From DASPLH01 sp035627675 (GTDB lineage Bacteria > Acidobacteriota > Terriglobia > Terriglobales > Acidobacteriaceae), in assembly GCA_035627675.1 (NCBI GenBank), contig DASPLH010000103.1:1-34645 (forward strand): a stretch of DNA of 34,645 nucleotides. The letters are read 5' to 3'. The stretch's first letter is position 1, and each line of letters begins with the position of its first letter. The translations under genes were made by a program, and so were the position numbers. Below the pieces are notes generated by a model. It did no database searches, was not told the origin of the DNA, and was given only the letters and a program-made list of their open reading frames with translations. Below are positions 24,001-31,594 of this stretch, piece after piece.

Positions 24001-24804
24001 AAGGGGCGTTCCGGTTTCGTTCTCCGAGCCCATGAGATCGAGGCGGCCGTCGCCGTTCAGGTCCACGGCGTCGTAGTAGCTCACACCGGGGGCTTCGTAG
24101 CCCTGGTTGGCCGGCGACTGGAACGTACCGTCTCCGTTGCCCAGGCGCGTGACCAGGGCCGTATCCGTCAGGTAAACCAGGTCGCGCTTGCCGTCGTTGT
24201 TGGTGTCGAGCAGTATGACCGTGGAACCGGTGTAGCCGTCCATCGGTATCGTTGCCGGCGCTGCCGTGAAGCTTCCGTCGCCGTTGCTCAGCAGCACAGT
24301 TGCCGGAACGTCGGCGAACACGATGTCATCGAAGTTGTCGCCGTTGAGTCTGCCCACGGCGATAGGCGCGCACTTGTTGTTCGGAGTCGATTGAAGGTGC
24401 GGTGCTGGCGCTGCCGATCCGTCATGCAAGACCGTGGACAGAGAGCAAACAGGCTCTCCGTCGAACGATTGCAACACGCCTGTCAGGTCCAGTTTGCCGT
24501 CGCCGTTGAAATCGCCGGTTGCGCTAAGAATCATCGCGCCGCCGCTTGGGATCTCCGGTGCGGTGAAGAGCCCCACTCGCTTGCCCGGGATCGCTGCCAA
24601 AGCGGAAATGCCCAGGGCGAAGGCGCGATTCGACGCGCGACTGGACGATGCTTTCGGTTGAGTCTTCAGTGTCTTGCGAGGAGCAAGGCCTCGCTGTTCA
24701 AGTCGCGACGAGCGCGCCGCTCTCATGTCGCGCACTGCTGCTGTCGCCTGTAGCACCGCAAACAGGCACACGATCGCGACAGACAGACGTGTGTACTTAC
24801 CCAT
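21064..24804 (-). CDS. Large secreted FG-GAP/VCBS-repeat protein with Ig-like domains and a C-terminal membrane segment
   Basis: A 1246-residue exported protein. The signal peptide is MGKYTRLSVAIVCLFAVLQATA. Residues about 90-780 hold roughly thirteen FG-GAP/VCBS repeats, each with a calcium-binding D-x-N-x-D-G-x-x-D loop (DFNGDGKLD at 98, DLNGDGRLD, DVNNDGKLD, DFNQDGAID); they should form beta-propellers. Three Ig-like domains follow (about 795-1066, with the repeated starts VATTTTLESS and LATTTTLQSS), then a fourth beta domain (FTLTANPTTATVRYGQSAQFQI). A hydrophobic stretch (about 1158-1195), split by SRRR, ends in VSMAGCGDGGSS, followed by a 40-residue Ser/Thr/Val tail. The start ATG at 24804 follows AAGGGAT. 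Such proteins act in adhesion or surface binding; the ligand is unknown. Confidence 0.92.
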   Translation of the reverse strand: MGKYTRLSVAIVCLFAVLQATAAVRDMRAARSSRLEQRGLAPRKTLKTQPKASSSRASNRAFALGISALAAIPGKRVGLFTAPEIPSGGAMILSATGDFNGDGKLDLTGVLQSFDGEPVCSLSTVLHDGSAAPAPHLQSTPNNKCAPIAVGRLNGDNFDDIVFADVPATVLLSNGDGSFTAAPATIPMDGYTGSTVILLDTNNDGKRDLVYLTDTALVTRLGNGDGTFQSPANQGYEAPGVSYYDAVDLNGDGRLDLMGSENETGTPLVALAQEDGTFGDPEPYGPPPESSGAYCGLNSIDVNGDGLLDLIGANCDAQEVGVHLNLGNGTFSEPQAFDAGSTVSGTYPGDLNGDGKIDLIVVAGNEASVTVLVGNGDGTFQAPTASIATSGYWISPSLTDWDGDGVPDVVVANGYSGWNVLKGNGDGTLQGAVVYHSSLGGLEAGTSSVETADLNGDGVSDVIVGRCCGMETGVVYLGNPDGTLQEGTPFGQDNLRDIKIADFTGDGRLDLAGSSVWDATILLYPGNADGTFGDRQIFQLQSGSASPTYLHTADVNNDGKLDLLVNDPSASDVHVLINDGAGAFQVQPAISPAEMDGQEDIAVGDFNGDGNVDFIALYETWEGGAVNVPLWLGNGTGAFAASGAAISTSSHVRSAHAADVNKDGKLDLLTMSAEYPDGDMLGVHLGNGDGTFATEARFPAGGDLQWFSPGATFEVVDFDNDGNLDIAATQMWLGRISLLFGVGDGTFTSASEYATGSAPIDLAFADFNQDGAIDIVSSSAESDAVTVLLNNGASQTSVTGHSDGSFDVTVSGTFPGRTDKPSGTVRLLEDGVVVGTGTVTDGVGTAQADLAPGTHHIVAVYYSDGGFVTSASATVTVEIGSVATTTTLESSPNPASALEAVTFTIKVAPTSGTSVASGNVELMEGETLVSGGTLTNGQLTITLADFPVGSHTLTAAYKGSGGFNPSTSNALTQVIRPLATTTTLQSSNANARVGENVKLTATVTGTPGVPSGSVTFKDGDTVLGTVPLTAAATAVLNTTTLAAGEHFITAEFTGTNPWAGSASAAMSQKVLSNAADFTLTANPTTATVRYGQSAQFQIRLTPENGFYGSVSLACGALPAGMSCAFQPATLNSTGTGPVETVLTVRTAATVASAAPAQNGSKLPLFTTSLGLAFGVVLVGASRRRMAIVMTVLVIGVLLVSMAGCGDGGSSRNTPNRPIGTHSVQVSTTVVGGTGTQGVTLTLTVTE

Positions 24805-24981
24805 GTCTGGATCTATCCCTTCTATTCGGTTGTGAATGCTTTATAGGACCCCAGGATGGTGGTCGCTCAGTGACTCAGGACCGAGCGGCCCAGGCATCGA
24901 CAACGCGCGCGGGTTCCACACCCCACACGATTGTCTTTACCCTACTCAACCTTATCGACGTCGGTCAATTCTATTTTGGAA

Positions 24982-25275
24982 CTAGAACCGTTCAGTTCCC
25001 GATTTAGTAACGTTCGAGTTGCGGTAGCGCAACTTCAACATCAGCAGCGGAATTTGAAAACAGAGCGTCACCGCGTTGGCCAGGATCATCGGCCACGAGT
25101 GCAGATGGATTCCGTAGACCAGCCAGAGGAACAGACCGATATCGAAGGTCACGAGCGTGCCGACATGCAGATCGGCGACCGACTTGGTCTTGAACGTATG
25201 CAGCAGTTGCGGCAGGAAGGCGAACGTCGTCAGTACTCCGGCCGCGAATCCTATAACTACAAAGATATGGTCCAC
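24982..25275 (-). CDS. SemiSWEET-type sugar transporter (MtN3/PQ-loop)
   Basis: A 97-residue protein with three membrane helices, half of a SWEET transporter, which works as a dimer to let sugars cross the membrane by facilitated diffusion. The family motif FLPQLLHTFKTKSVADLHVGTL (near residues 21-42) contains the PQ-loop proline, and FDIGLFLWLVYGI forms helix two. A GTG start at 25275 lies one base past the stop of the upstream permease gene, so the two are coupled. The substrate (for example sucrose or glucose) cannot be read from the sequence. Confidence 0.9.
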   Translation of the reverse strand: MDHIFVVIGFAAGVLTTFAFLPQLLHTFKTKSVADLHVGTLVTFDIGLFLWLVYGIHLHSWPMILANAVTLCFQIPLLMLKLRYRNSNVTKSGTERF

Positions 25276-25276
25276 G

Positions 25277-26065
25277 TCAGAATCCCTGCTTCGCGAAGAA
25301 GTACAAGCTCATGCCCGCCCCCGTAGCGATGACCATCCAGCGCACGTGTTGCGGGTTCATCTTCTGGGCATAGTAGGCGCCGAAGTATCCGCCAAGGGAC
25401 GCGCCGATCAGCATGAGCGCCGCTTCGCGCCACACGATTGCGCCCGCCACCACAAACGCAAGCACTGCGATGCCGTTGCAGATCGTCGCGAGCACCGTCT
25501 TGTAGGCATTCATCGTGTGGATGCTTTCGATGCCCAACGTAGCCAGCAACGCAAGCATGAGGATCCCCGCGCCGGCTCCGAAGAAACCGATGTAGATGGC
25601 GATCGCCAGCTGCACCGCCGCGCCTGCCATCAGCGCCCACACCGTGCGGTGTCTCATGTGGCGCGAGCGCAGGCGAATCTTCCGGCTGATCCATCCGCTC
25701 GCCGTGAACAGCAGGGTCGCCACCGCGAGCAGGTACGGGACAAGGCGCAGGAAGGTGGCCTGCGGCGTCTTGAGCAGCATCACCGCTCCCAGCAGACCGC
25801 CCACAACCCCGGTTGCGATCAGCGGAAACAGCATGCGGCGATTCTCGCCCTGCAACTCCCGGCGGTAGGCCCCGACGCTGGCCAGCGTGCCGGGCCACAG
25901 CGCCATCGTGTTGGTTGCGTTCGCCTGGATCGGAGGGACACCGCAGAAGACCAGCGCGGGAAACGACAGAAAGCTTCCACCGCCGGCGACAGAATTGATG
26001 GCTCCGGCAATGATCGAAGTCAGGAACAGCAGGCTGGCGTTGGACACCGTGAGCGACGAACTCAC
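25277..26065 (-). CDS. TauE/SafE (TSUP) family permease
   Basis: A 262-residue membrane protein with 8 predicted helices in two homologous halves. The first half carries the family pattern IIAGAINSVAGGGSFLSFPALVFCGVPPIQANATNTMALWPG; the second carries IYIGFFGAGAGILMLALLATLG followed by NAYKTVLATICNGIAVLAF. TSUP proteins move small organic or inorganic anions, often sulfite, sulfonates or thiosulfate. A GTG start at 26065 overlaps the stop of the cupin gene in a GTGA arrangement. Its substrate is unknown; the cupin and SemiSWEET partners give no firm clue. Confidence 0.9.
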   Translation of the reverse strand: MSSSLTVSNASLLFLTSIIAGAINSVAGGGSFLSFPALVFCGVPPIQANATNTMALWPGTLASVGAYRRELQGENRRMLFPLIATGVVGGLLGAVMLLKTPQATFLRLVPYLLAVATLLFTASGWISRKIRLRSRHMRHRTVWALMAGAAVQLAIAIYIGFFGAGAGILMLALLATLGIESIHTMNAYKTVLATICNGIAVLAFVVAGAIVWREAALMLIGASLGGYFGAYYAQKMNPQHVRWMVIATGAGMSLYFFAKQGF

Positions 26066-26439
26066 AGGCGCTCCAGCTCGTCGCGAGTGCGTTCGTTGCG
26101 CACATTGCCGGTGTTCAGCGTGGTCTTGGGTTCGACCAGCACGACGTGGACTTCGTCGTCTCCGACGGGCAGGTGCTCCATGCCGCGTGGGATGACGATC
26201 AGCTCGCCCGGACCGACGAGCAACTCGCGCTCGCGGCCGTCTTCGCGCACACGCATGCGGAGTACGCCGCTGGTGACAAGGAACAACTCGTCCTCATTCT
26301 CATGGCGGTGCCACACGAACTCGCCCTGGAGCTTGGCGAGCTTTACGTGCGACTCGTTCAGGTCCGCAACGATCTTGGGAGACCAGCGTTCCTTGAATGC
26401 TGCGAACTTCTTGGCGAGGTTGATTACGCGGACTGCCAT
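26062..26439 (-). CDS. Single-domain cupin protein
   Basis: A 125-residue protein starting at the ATG at 26439 (MAVRVINLAKKFAAFKERWSPK). It has both cupin motifs: WHRHENEDELFLVTSGVLRMRV (residues 43-64, with H44, H46, E50 as likely metal ligands) and GPGELIVIPRGMEHLPV (residues 76-92, with the third His). Such small cupins bind Mn, Fe, Ni or Zn and act as isomerases, dioxygenases or ligand sensors. It is the first gene of a three-gene coupled operon with the TSUP permease and SemiSWEET. An open frame runs on upstream to 26718, but it overlaps the preceding gene and is not supported. Confidence 0.88.
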   Translation of the reverse strand: MAVRVINLAKKFAAFKERWSPKIVADLNESHVKLAKLQGEFVWHRHENEDELFLVTSGVLRMRVREDGRERELLVGPGELIVIPRGMEHLPVGDDEVHVVLVEPKTTLNTGNVRNERTRDELERL

Positions 26440-26575
26440 GGCGGCATTCTCGCAACCCGCGAACGCGAGAGCAAGGGCGCGGAGATCATCCGGGCGGCTG
26501 CCTGCCGCACCGTGATTTCGCCCCGGTCGCCCCCAGTTTCTCGGGGAGACACCTCCGCGCCCAACCCTTCGGTAC

Positions 26576-27523
26576 TCAGTGCACGTAAACGTTGCCATAC
26601 GTCGCGTACATGTTCCCGGCCGTATCCCAAGCCTGCACGCTGACGATGTGGGATCCCGCAGCCGCATCGACCTCGACGGTGATCCCCGGACCTTGCGAGC
26701 TGCCGATGACCTTTCCATCGAGCATCACCTTCATAGCGGTCGTGGGGTCCGGGTTATTGACGACGTTCGCCCGGAACGTGAAGTGCTGCGGGACGTCCAC
26801 CGCCATCGTCTCTCCGAACCCGGCGGGAGCCTCGGCAACGATGCCCGGCGAACATTCTTCCGTGACCGGGTTGCAGCCGTAGCTGTAGTACGCGCGGAAA
26901 GTGCGCGAGCTCTTATAAACGTGCCCCGCGGCATCCCACGCAACCACTGTCACCCGATGTGCGCCCGCCGCCATCCCCAGCGAAGTCAGCGCTCCGTCAA
27001 CGACGTCGGGCGTGCTCGCCCTGACGAATTTCCCGTCGAGGTACATCTTCCAGGCTGTGATCTTTGCTTCGCCCTTCGCGCCGAAAGACACGGGCACGCT
27101 GGTGTTCGGCTGGAAGCTTCCCTCGGCGGGCCAGCAGAGGTTTACACCGATGCTGTCGGCGCTGCATGAGCCGACGCCAAACCCCTTCACGTTGAACGTG
27201 CGGGTGACCGAGTGGATACGGCCCGCGCTGTCCCAGATCTTGGCCGTGACCCGGTGCGAACCATTGCCGACGCCGCCCTCGATGAGTCTTGCCGGCAGGA
27301 AGCTAAAGGACGTTACCTTCTTCCCGTTGTCATAGAGCGCCATTCCGGTGATCGCGGCTGATCCCGTGTTCGCACCGAATTCAAATGTGACTGGATAAGT
27401 AAGGGTGGAGCCCTGCGTCGGGAAACACATATTCAGACCAGGGGTTGACGGTGCAGCACAGGTGGCAAACGCTGACGCCGCTGCGAATACAACAACTGCA
27501 AGCAGGGACAAGTGGCGGGACAT
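26576..27523 (-). CDS. Secreted protein with three Ig-like repeats
   Basis: A 315-residue exported protein. The signal peptide is MSRHLSLLAVVVFAAASAFA. Three repeats of about 95 residues follow. Each begins with a Cys-containing segment (CAAPSTPGLNMCFPTQGST; CSADSIGVNLCWPAEGSF; CNPVTEECSPGIVAEAPAG) and ends in a common strand pair (HRVTAKIWDSAGRIHSVTRTFNV; HRVTVVAWDAAGHVYKSSRTFRA; HIVSVQAWDTAGNMYATYGNVYV). The pattern W-D-x-A-G is typical of bacterial Ig-like beta-sandwiches. The paired cysteines probably form disulfides. GAGG lies upstream of the ATG at 27523. A surface or secreted binding role is likely; no enzyme motif is seen. Confidence 0.85.
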   Translation of the reverse strand: MSRHLSLLAVVVFAAASAFATCAAPSTPGLNMCFPTQGSTLTYPVTFEFGANTGSAAITGMALYDNGKKVTSFSFLPARLIEGGVGNGSHRVTAKIWDSAGRIHSVTRTFNVKGFGVGSCSADSIGVNLCWPAEGSFQPNTSVPVSFGAKGEAKITAWKMYLDGKFVRASTPDVVDGALTSLGMAAGAHRVTVVAWDAAGHVYKSSRTFRAYYSYGCNPVTEECSPGIVAEAPAGFGETMAVDVPQHFTFRANVVNNPDPTTAMKVMLDGKVIGSSQGPGITVEVDAAAGSHIVSVQAWDTAGNMYATYGNVYVH

Positions 27524-27794
27524 CGGAGCCTCGTGGGTGAAGCCAGCAGTAAGTTACGCTTCAACCAAAGCACTCCAGCTACCACTCGGAATCGTGTAGT
27601 TTTGCCTGTTCCCCGGGAGATGCGCGCACCAAGCAGAGAAGAACAATTCCCACTCGAGGTATTCTGTTACCGTTCAGTGTTGCCCGTGTACACACGTCAC
27701 CTTCGTCGAGTTGCAAAAAAGTAAGGGCACAGTCACCAGAGTCGTCGTACGAAACCCTGGCGAGCCATGCCCTGGCGCGGACCGGCGCGATGTC
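27524..27794. other. Intergenic region before the Ig-like gene
   Basis: About 270 bases between the beta-lactamase-family gene stop and the Ig-like gene start. The part next to the Ig-like gene contains an imperfect stem, GGTGAAGC (27535-27542) with GCTTCAACC (27555-27563), in its leader. On the minus strand a run of six T residues (27715-27720) after the upstream gene is a weak termination signal. Nothing else is supported. Confidence 0.4.
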
Positions 27795-29243
27795 TTACAG
27801 CAAGCTCGACGCGATGTAGGCCGATACCTGCTGGGCCGCCGGTGGGTCGAGGTTCGACAGAACCACGATGGTGTAGCCGGTGTCGGGAACAATGAGCAAA
27901 TCCGTGTTCATTCCCGCCCATGTGCCTGCATGGCCGAAGACGGAGTGGCCAAACATTTCCGACGTGGCGAACCCGTAACCGTAACCACCGCCCTCTTGTT
28001 CGTTGTTCACTTTTGTCTGGGTGAGCGTCCGCCCCATCTTCTTAGAGACTAGCTTGCCGGCCAATAGAGCATTGCCGAAGGCAAGCAGATCGGAGGCCGT
28101 GCCTTCGCATCCCAGGGCCGACATCCCGCGACCCGGCAGAGTTTCCGAGCTGTCGCGCAGAGCCATAGGGCCATTCCGCCCGCGCCTCGTGTATCCGACG
28201 GCGATCCGCGCGTCCTGCTCCCCGGTTGGAGTGAATCCGGCGTCCATCATCCCGGCGGGATCGAATACGTTCCGCTTCATATAGTCGTAGTAGCTCTGAC
28301 CCGTGATCTTCTCGATGATCAATCCGAGCACGACGAAGCCGCCATTTGAGTACCTGAACTTCGAACCCGGCTCAAACCCGAGCGGCTTGTCGGCGAACAG
28401 CGGCAGAAAGTCGGAATCCTTGCGATAACGCCCGGGATCTCTGCGAAACTCCGGACCGACGAAGTCGGCTATGCCCGACGTGTGCGTCAGCAGGTGGTGA
28501 ACGGTGACGCGTTTTGCGATCTCCTGGTTCGGGTAGTCGGTGAGCAACTGCGCCACCGTGTCGGAGAACTTCAGCTTGCCGGCCTCGACCAGTTGGGCGA
28601 TTGCAATCGCCGTGAACATCTTGTTCTGCGATGCCAGCCTGAATTTTGTGTCAATGGCGTTGTTGACGTTCTTCGCGCGATCGAGACTGCCGTAGGCCTT
28701 TTGCCAAACGGGTCTTCCGTCCTTCGCAATCAGCACCACGCCGCTGAAGCGGTCATTCGCCGTGCGCTGAACCAATTTCGTGTCGAGCGATGCAGTGAGC
28801 TGTTGGAGCGTGAGCTTGCGGCGCAATCCGCGGGGAGGGGACGCCGGGCGAAACTCCGTGTGTTCGATGATCGTGGGATGGGCAGAGTCGACCTGGAAAA
28901 GCGCGCGCCAAAAGGCCATCCCGTTCTTCTCGCCGAAGATAACTTCGACGGTTTGCGGGGTTGATTTCTCTATGGCCAGCAAGTCGAAGCCCCCATCCGC
29001 GGCATTTCGAAATGCGATCTCCCTCTCGGCCTGCTGCTCGGGAGACCCGCCTTGCCGTTCGGAGTCGGAATAATGCCTCGCAATGAAGTCCGTCAGGCGG
29101 GCTGCGTCACCCGAATTGAATGCCTCCAGCCAGCCACTCAACAAACGGGCGGGAGCAGTGTCGGGAAGCTTAGGAGTGCTGCTGGCAAGGGTAGGAAGGC
29201 AGAGAAGAAGAACAAAAGACAGAAGTCCCTGAACGGTTCTCAT
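27795..29243 (-). CDS. Exported serine hydrolase, beta-lactamase/class C (PBP4*-like) family
   Basis: A 482-residue protein from the ATG at 29243; an upstream in-frame GTG at 29288 is less likely because the signal peptide begins at the ATG (MRTVQGLLSFVLLLCLPTLAS). Residues about 30-150 form a separate small domain. The beta-lactamase domain (about 165-480) has the nucleophile motif SxxK as SQNK in FRLASQNKMFTAIAIAQLVEAG, the YxN motif in FRYSNGGFVVLGLII, and HAG in place of KTG (FGHAGTWAGMN). HHLLTHTSGIADF is also typical. Members act as D-amino-acid peptidases, esterases or penicillin-binding proteins; true beta-lactamase activity is not implied. Confidence 0.92.
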   Translation of the reverse strand: MRTVQGLLSFVLLLCLPTLASSTPKLPDTAPARLLSGWLEAFNSGDAARLTDFIARHYSDSERQGGSPEQQAEREIAFRNAADGGFDLLAIEKSTPQTVEVIFGEKNGMAFWRALFQVDSAHPTIIEHTEFRPASPPRGLRRKLTLQQLTASLDTKLVQRTANDRFSGVVLIAKDGRPVWQKAYGSLDRAKNVNNAIDTKFRLASQNKMFTAIAIAQLVEAGKLKFSDTVAQLLTDYPNQEIAKRVTVHHLLTHTSGIADFVGPEFRRDPGRYRKDSDFLPLFADKPLGFEPGSKFRYSNGGFVVLGLIIEKITGQSYYDYMKRNVFDPAGMMDAGFTPTGEQDARIAVGYTRRGRNGPMALRDSSETLPGRGMSALGCEGTASDLLAFGNALLAGKLVSKKMGRTLTQTKVNNEQEGGGYGYGFATSEMFGHSVFGHAGTWAGMNTDLLIVPDTGYTIVVLSNLDPPAAQQVSAYIASSLL

Positions 29244-29272
29244 TCCGGGTAGACGGGCCAGGTACAAAGATG

Positions 29273-29305
29273 TAAGCCGCGGACGCACGTCCTCGCCGCG
29301 GCTTA
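29273..29305 (-). terminator. Terminator between the small secreted gene and the serine hydrolase gene
   Basis: TAAGCCGCGG (29273-29282) and CCGCGGCTTA (29296-29305) form a perfect ten-pair stem with a 13-base loop, five bases after the stop of the gene at 29310. On the minus strand CATCTTTG follows, so the T-tract is weak. Confidence 0.65.
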
Positions 29306-29309
29306 TTCC

Positions 29310-29834
29310 CTATTTGCTGCGCCGGAATTCGAAGTGACCGGTCGACTGCTTTCCCTTATCGGTGAAGGTCCAGTCCTGGGTGTGGCGGTCGGGACCGTCG
29401 AAGGTGAACACGACCTTCTGCATGTGTCCGTCGTTCGGGCCGATATTGGTGCCATCCTTGAATTCGAACGCTACGGAGTTGCCGCCATCGGTGCTGACGG
29501 CCTTCATGCGCGGCTGGTTGTGCGCTCCGCAGTAGTGCGTGACCAGCAGGTCGTCGCGGTCGGGGTGGATCATCGTGACCATCTCATGCGCCCCGCCCTC
29601 GTCCAGCATGTTCATGATGGCCGACCCATCGGAAACCACACGGAAGCTCGTTTTGGACGGAACCTTCTGGTCGCCAAAGGTGGCAAAGCCCTCCCACGAT
29701 CCACTCAGGGCCTTGAGCTTCTCCCATGCGGGCGTGGACTTCACACTCGACGGCTTCGAAGGTTCCTCGCCGCCCAGCGCGCCTGTCGCCAGCAACAGGC
29801 ACACGACTACCAAACTCGCGATTTTCCGGTTCAT
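29310..29834 (-). CDS. Small secreted protein, DUF1579-like
   Basis: A 174-residue exported protein. GGAGG lies five bases before the ATG at 29834, which decides the start over the ATG at 29846. The signal peptide is MNRKIASLVVVCLLLATGALGG. The mature part reads AWEKLKALSGSWEGFATFGDQ, SAIMNMLDEGGAHEMVTMIHPDRDDLLVTHYCGAHNQPRM and VFTFDGPDRHTQDWTF, a beta-rich calycin-like pattern. Proteins of this sort (start 'L-x-G-x-W-x-G', later 'MVTMYHxDGDxLxLTHYC') are widespread in Acidobacteria as unknown secreted proteins. Function unknown. It is 38 bases downstream of the GAF-AMIN gene and is probably in the same transcript. Confidence 0.85.
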   Translation of the reverse strand: MNRKIASLVVVCLLLATGALGGEEPSKPSSVKSTPAWEKLKALSGSWEGFATFGDQKVPSKTSFRVVSDGSAIMNMLDEGGAHEMVTMIHPDRDDLLVTHYCGAHNQPRMKAVSTDGGNSVAFEFKDGTNIGPNDGHMQKVVFTFDGPDRHTQDWTFTDKGKQSTGHFEFRRSK

Positions 29835-29872
29835 ATCGCCCTCCAACCGATGTGCGGGATTCTATTCCTGTC

Positions 29873-31012
29873 TCAGCGTATGGGGAAGACGTCGATCACG
29901 ATGCTGGACTGATCGGGGTTCTGCACGATCAGGTAATCCGACTGCCGCTTCAAGTCCAGCACGGCGCGAGTTCCCCGTTCAGGGTCGTGCCCGATGCGAA
30001 CCGACTCGACATTCGCCGCCGAGGCGCCCGTGTGCGCCGCCTTTTGAGCTGCCGCGTTCGGAAAGTCCACAAAGATTCGGTCCGGAGACTTCAGACGTCC
30101 GACCTTATATTCGATCGGTCCCGCAAAACGGAACACAACGAAGTCGTGCACTCCCTCATTGCGAATGGCGACCTCTCTGAGGGCTGGAACCTCGGCCGCG
30201 GTTTCCGGCGCTGCATCCGTTGCCACGGGAGGCATTGGCGCAGGGATGCCTGCCGGCTGACCAGCGGGACGGAGCTCCGCGAGCCCGCGCCAACGAACCA
30301 CTCCGTAGCTGACCCCGTACAGCATCGCCGCGGTCAGAACCAGCACGACCGTGATTGCCAGGGGCCTTCGCGAAGTTTCCGGCTCGAGGTTTTGCGCGAA
30401 GCGAATCTCGGCCGCTGTCTGCGGCGGCGTGACTGCCTCTGCCGGCGGCTCCCCGATCGCGGCAGCGGGATCATCGTGGGACGCTTCGGCAAGCGCCAGC
30501 GGCCGCGCCTCGTGCTGGTGCCAACCGAGCAGCAGGCACACGTCGCGCGCGAACAGCTCTACGACCCTTAGATCGTGAGCCGTGAATGCGTCCGGACTCC
30601 CGGCGAAGACCGCAAGCACTCCCGCCGTGGCTTCGTTCTTTTGGAGCGGGTAGTAGATGAGGGACTGGATTTCGGGGAAATGGGAGCCCGGCAAGGGTTC
30701 CAGCCGCATCTGCGGGATACCGGTGCGCGTACAGTGCGCGACCAGTGTATCGTCCAACTCGGCCGGAGCCGTCAGCTGCGGGGCCAACTGCCCGCAGGCC
30801 ACCAGCGGTCTCAGGGTCCCCTGCTGCACAACCGCCACGGCCGCTGTGCTCGCGCCCGTGGCTCGCGCACATTGCTCGGCGACCCGCTGGAGGCCGGCCA
30901 TCATCCGCTGGCGTCCGACCTGAACGCCGTAGGCAAAGGCTAGCCAGACCTGGAGATCCCGGTAGTGGCGGAATCGCAGCCGGACATCATCGGTATGTGA
31001 GAATGACGCCAA
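29873..31012 (-). CDS. GAF - transmembrane - AMIN domain protein
   Basis: A 379-residue membrane protein. It starts at a TTG at 31012 with AGGAAG five bases upstream; the next in-frame Met codon (residue 37) would cut into the first domain. Residues about 40-165 look like a GAF ligand-sensing domain (RVAEQCARATGASTAAVAVV, SLIYYPLQKNEATAGVLAVFA). A proline-rich linker leads to one membrane helix (217-239), then a Pro/Ala-rich stretch. Residues 278-375 match an AMIN domain (VAIRNEGVHDFVVFRFAGPIEYKVGRLKSPDRIFVDFPNA, ending YLIVQNPDQSSIVIDVFP). AMIN domains place proteins at the septum or cell wall and occur in amidases and secretins. No effector domain is present. It is divergent from the coiled-coil gene. 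Confidence 0.8.
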   Translation of the reverse strand: MASFSHTDDVRLRFRHYRDLQVWLAFAYGVQVGRQRMMAGLQRVAEQCARATGASTAAVAVVQQGTLRPLVACGQLAPQLTAPAELDDTLVAHCTRTGIPQMRLEPLPGSHFPEIQSLIYYPLQKNEATAGVLAVFAGSPDAFTAHDLRVVELFARDVCLLLGWHQHEARPLALAEASHDDPAAAIGEPPAEAVTPPQTAAEIRFAQNLEPETSRRPLAITVVLVLTAAMLYGVSYGVVRWRGLAELRPAGQPAGIPAPMPPVATDAAPETAAEVPALREVAIRNEGVHDFVVFRFAGPIEYKVGRLKSPDRIFVDFPNAAAQKAAHTGASAANVESVRIGHDPERGTRAVLDLKRQSDYLIVQNPDQSSIVIDVFPIR

Positions 31013-31208
31013 ATCGTCTTCCTGTGACGACTCTCGGGGGACGAACAGACCTCAGGCAGCGTAGTGTAACGTAACAACCCGCAACTCTGCACTTTACGAT
31101 GTACATTCATAAGGTTATAGTCGGCTCGGCAGGGGAACAACAGAGGACCGCGACGGGGCAACGTTCGGCGGGCTGCGCGGGACACTTCTCTCGGCAGAGG
31201 AACAGCAA

Positions 31209-31529
31209 ATGAAGGACCTTCAAGAGATACTTCGCGAGAAAGAACAGGCCATCAAACGGCTCGAAAAAGAGATCGAGGCGATCCGCGTCGTGCTCGGCAT
31301 TCTCGACGAGGAGACGCGGACGGGCGTCAGCGCGAAAGCGGAGACTCGCATGGCTCCGCCACCGCCTCCGCAGCAGCCGCCGTATCCCTCCGGTGATCGT
31401 GGGGGTTACTCGGCCGCCGCGCAAAACGGGCTTCCGCCGATTCCTGCCCCATTCAGTGTCGCGTCTCCTGCGCAACCGGAGGCGCCCATACTGGACGCCC
31501 GGAAGGGCACTACACGTAACTGGCCGTAG
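31209..31529 (+). CDS. Small coiled-coil, proline-rich protein
   Basis: A 106-residue protein from the ATG at 31209, with GAGG upstream. Residues 1-38 are a continuous charged helix with heptad spacing (MKDLQEILREKEQAIKRLEKEIEAIRVVLGIL), which should form a coiled coil. The rest is proline-rich and disordered (PPPPPQQPPYPSG, then PPIPAPFSV). No family was recognised. It is 65 bases upstream of the PilZ-receiver-PilZ gene in the same orientation, and divergent from GAF-AMIN. It may be a small adaptor. Confidence 0.75.
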   Translation: MKDLQEILREKEQAIKRLEKEIEAIRVVLGILDEETRTGVSAKAETRMAPPPPPQQPPYPSGDRGGYSAAAQNGLPPIPAPFSVASPAQPEAPILDARKGTTRNWP

Positions 31530-31594
31530 GGCAGAACCCGGCATTACGGCGGTAACGTTCCCTGTACGGGCCCCGTGACCTACCATCTACCACG

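Noticed and set aside
27524..27720. Possible c-di-GMP riboswitch before the Ig-like gene
   Set aside because: A GGCAAAAC segment and a stem are present, but the rest of the class I aptamer core could not be lined up.
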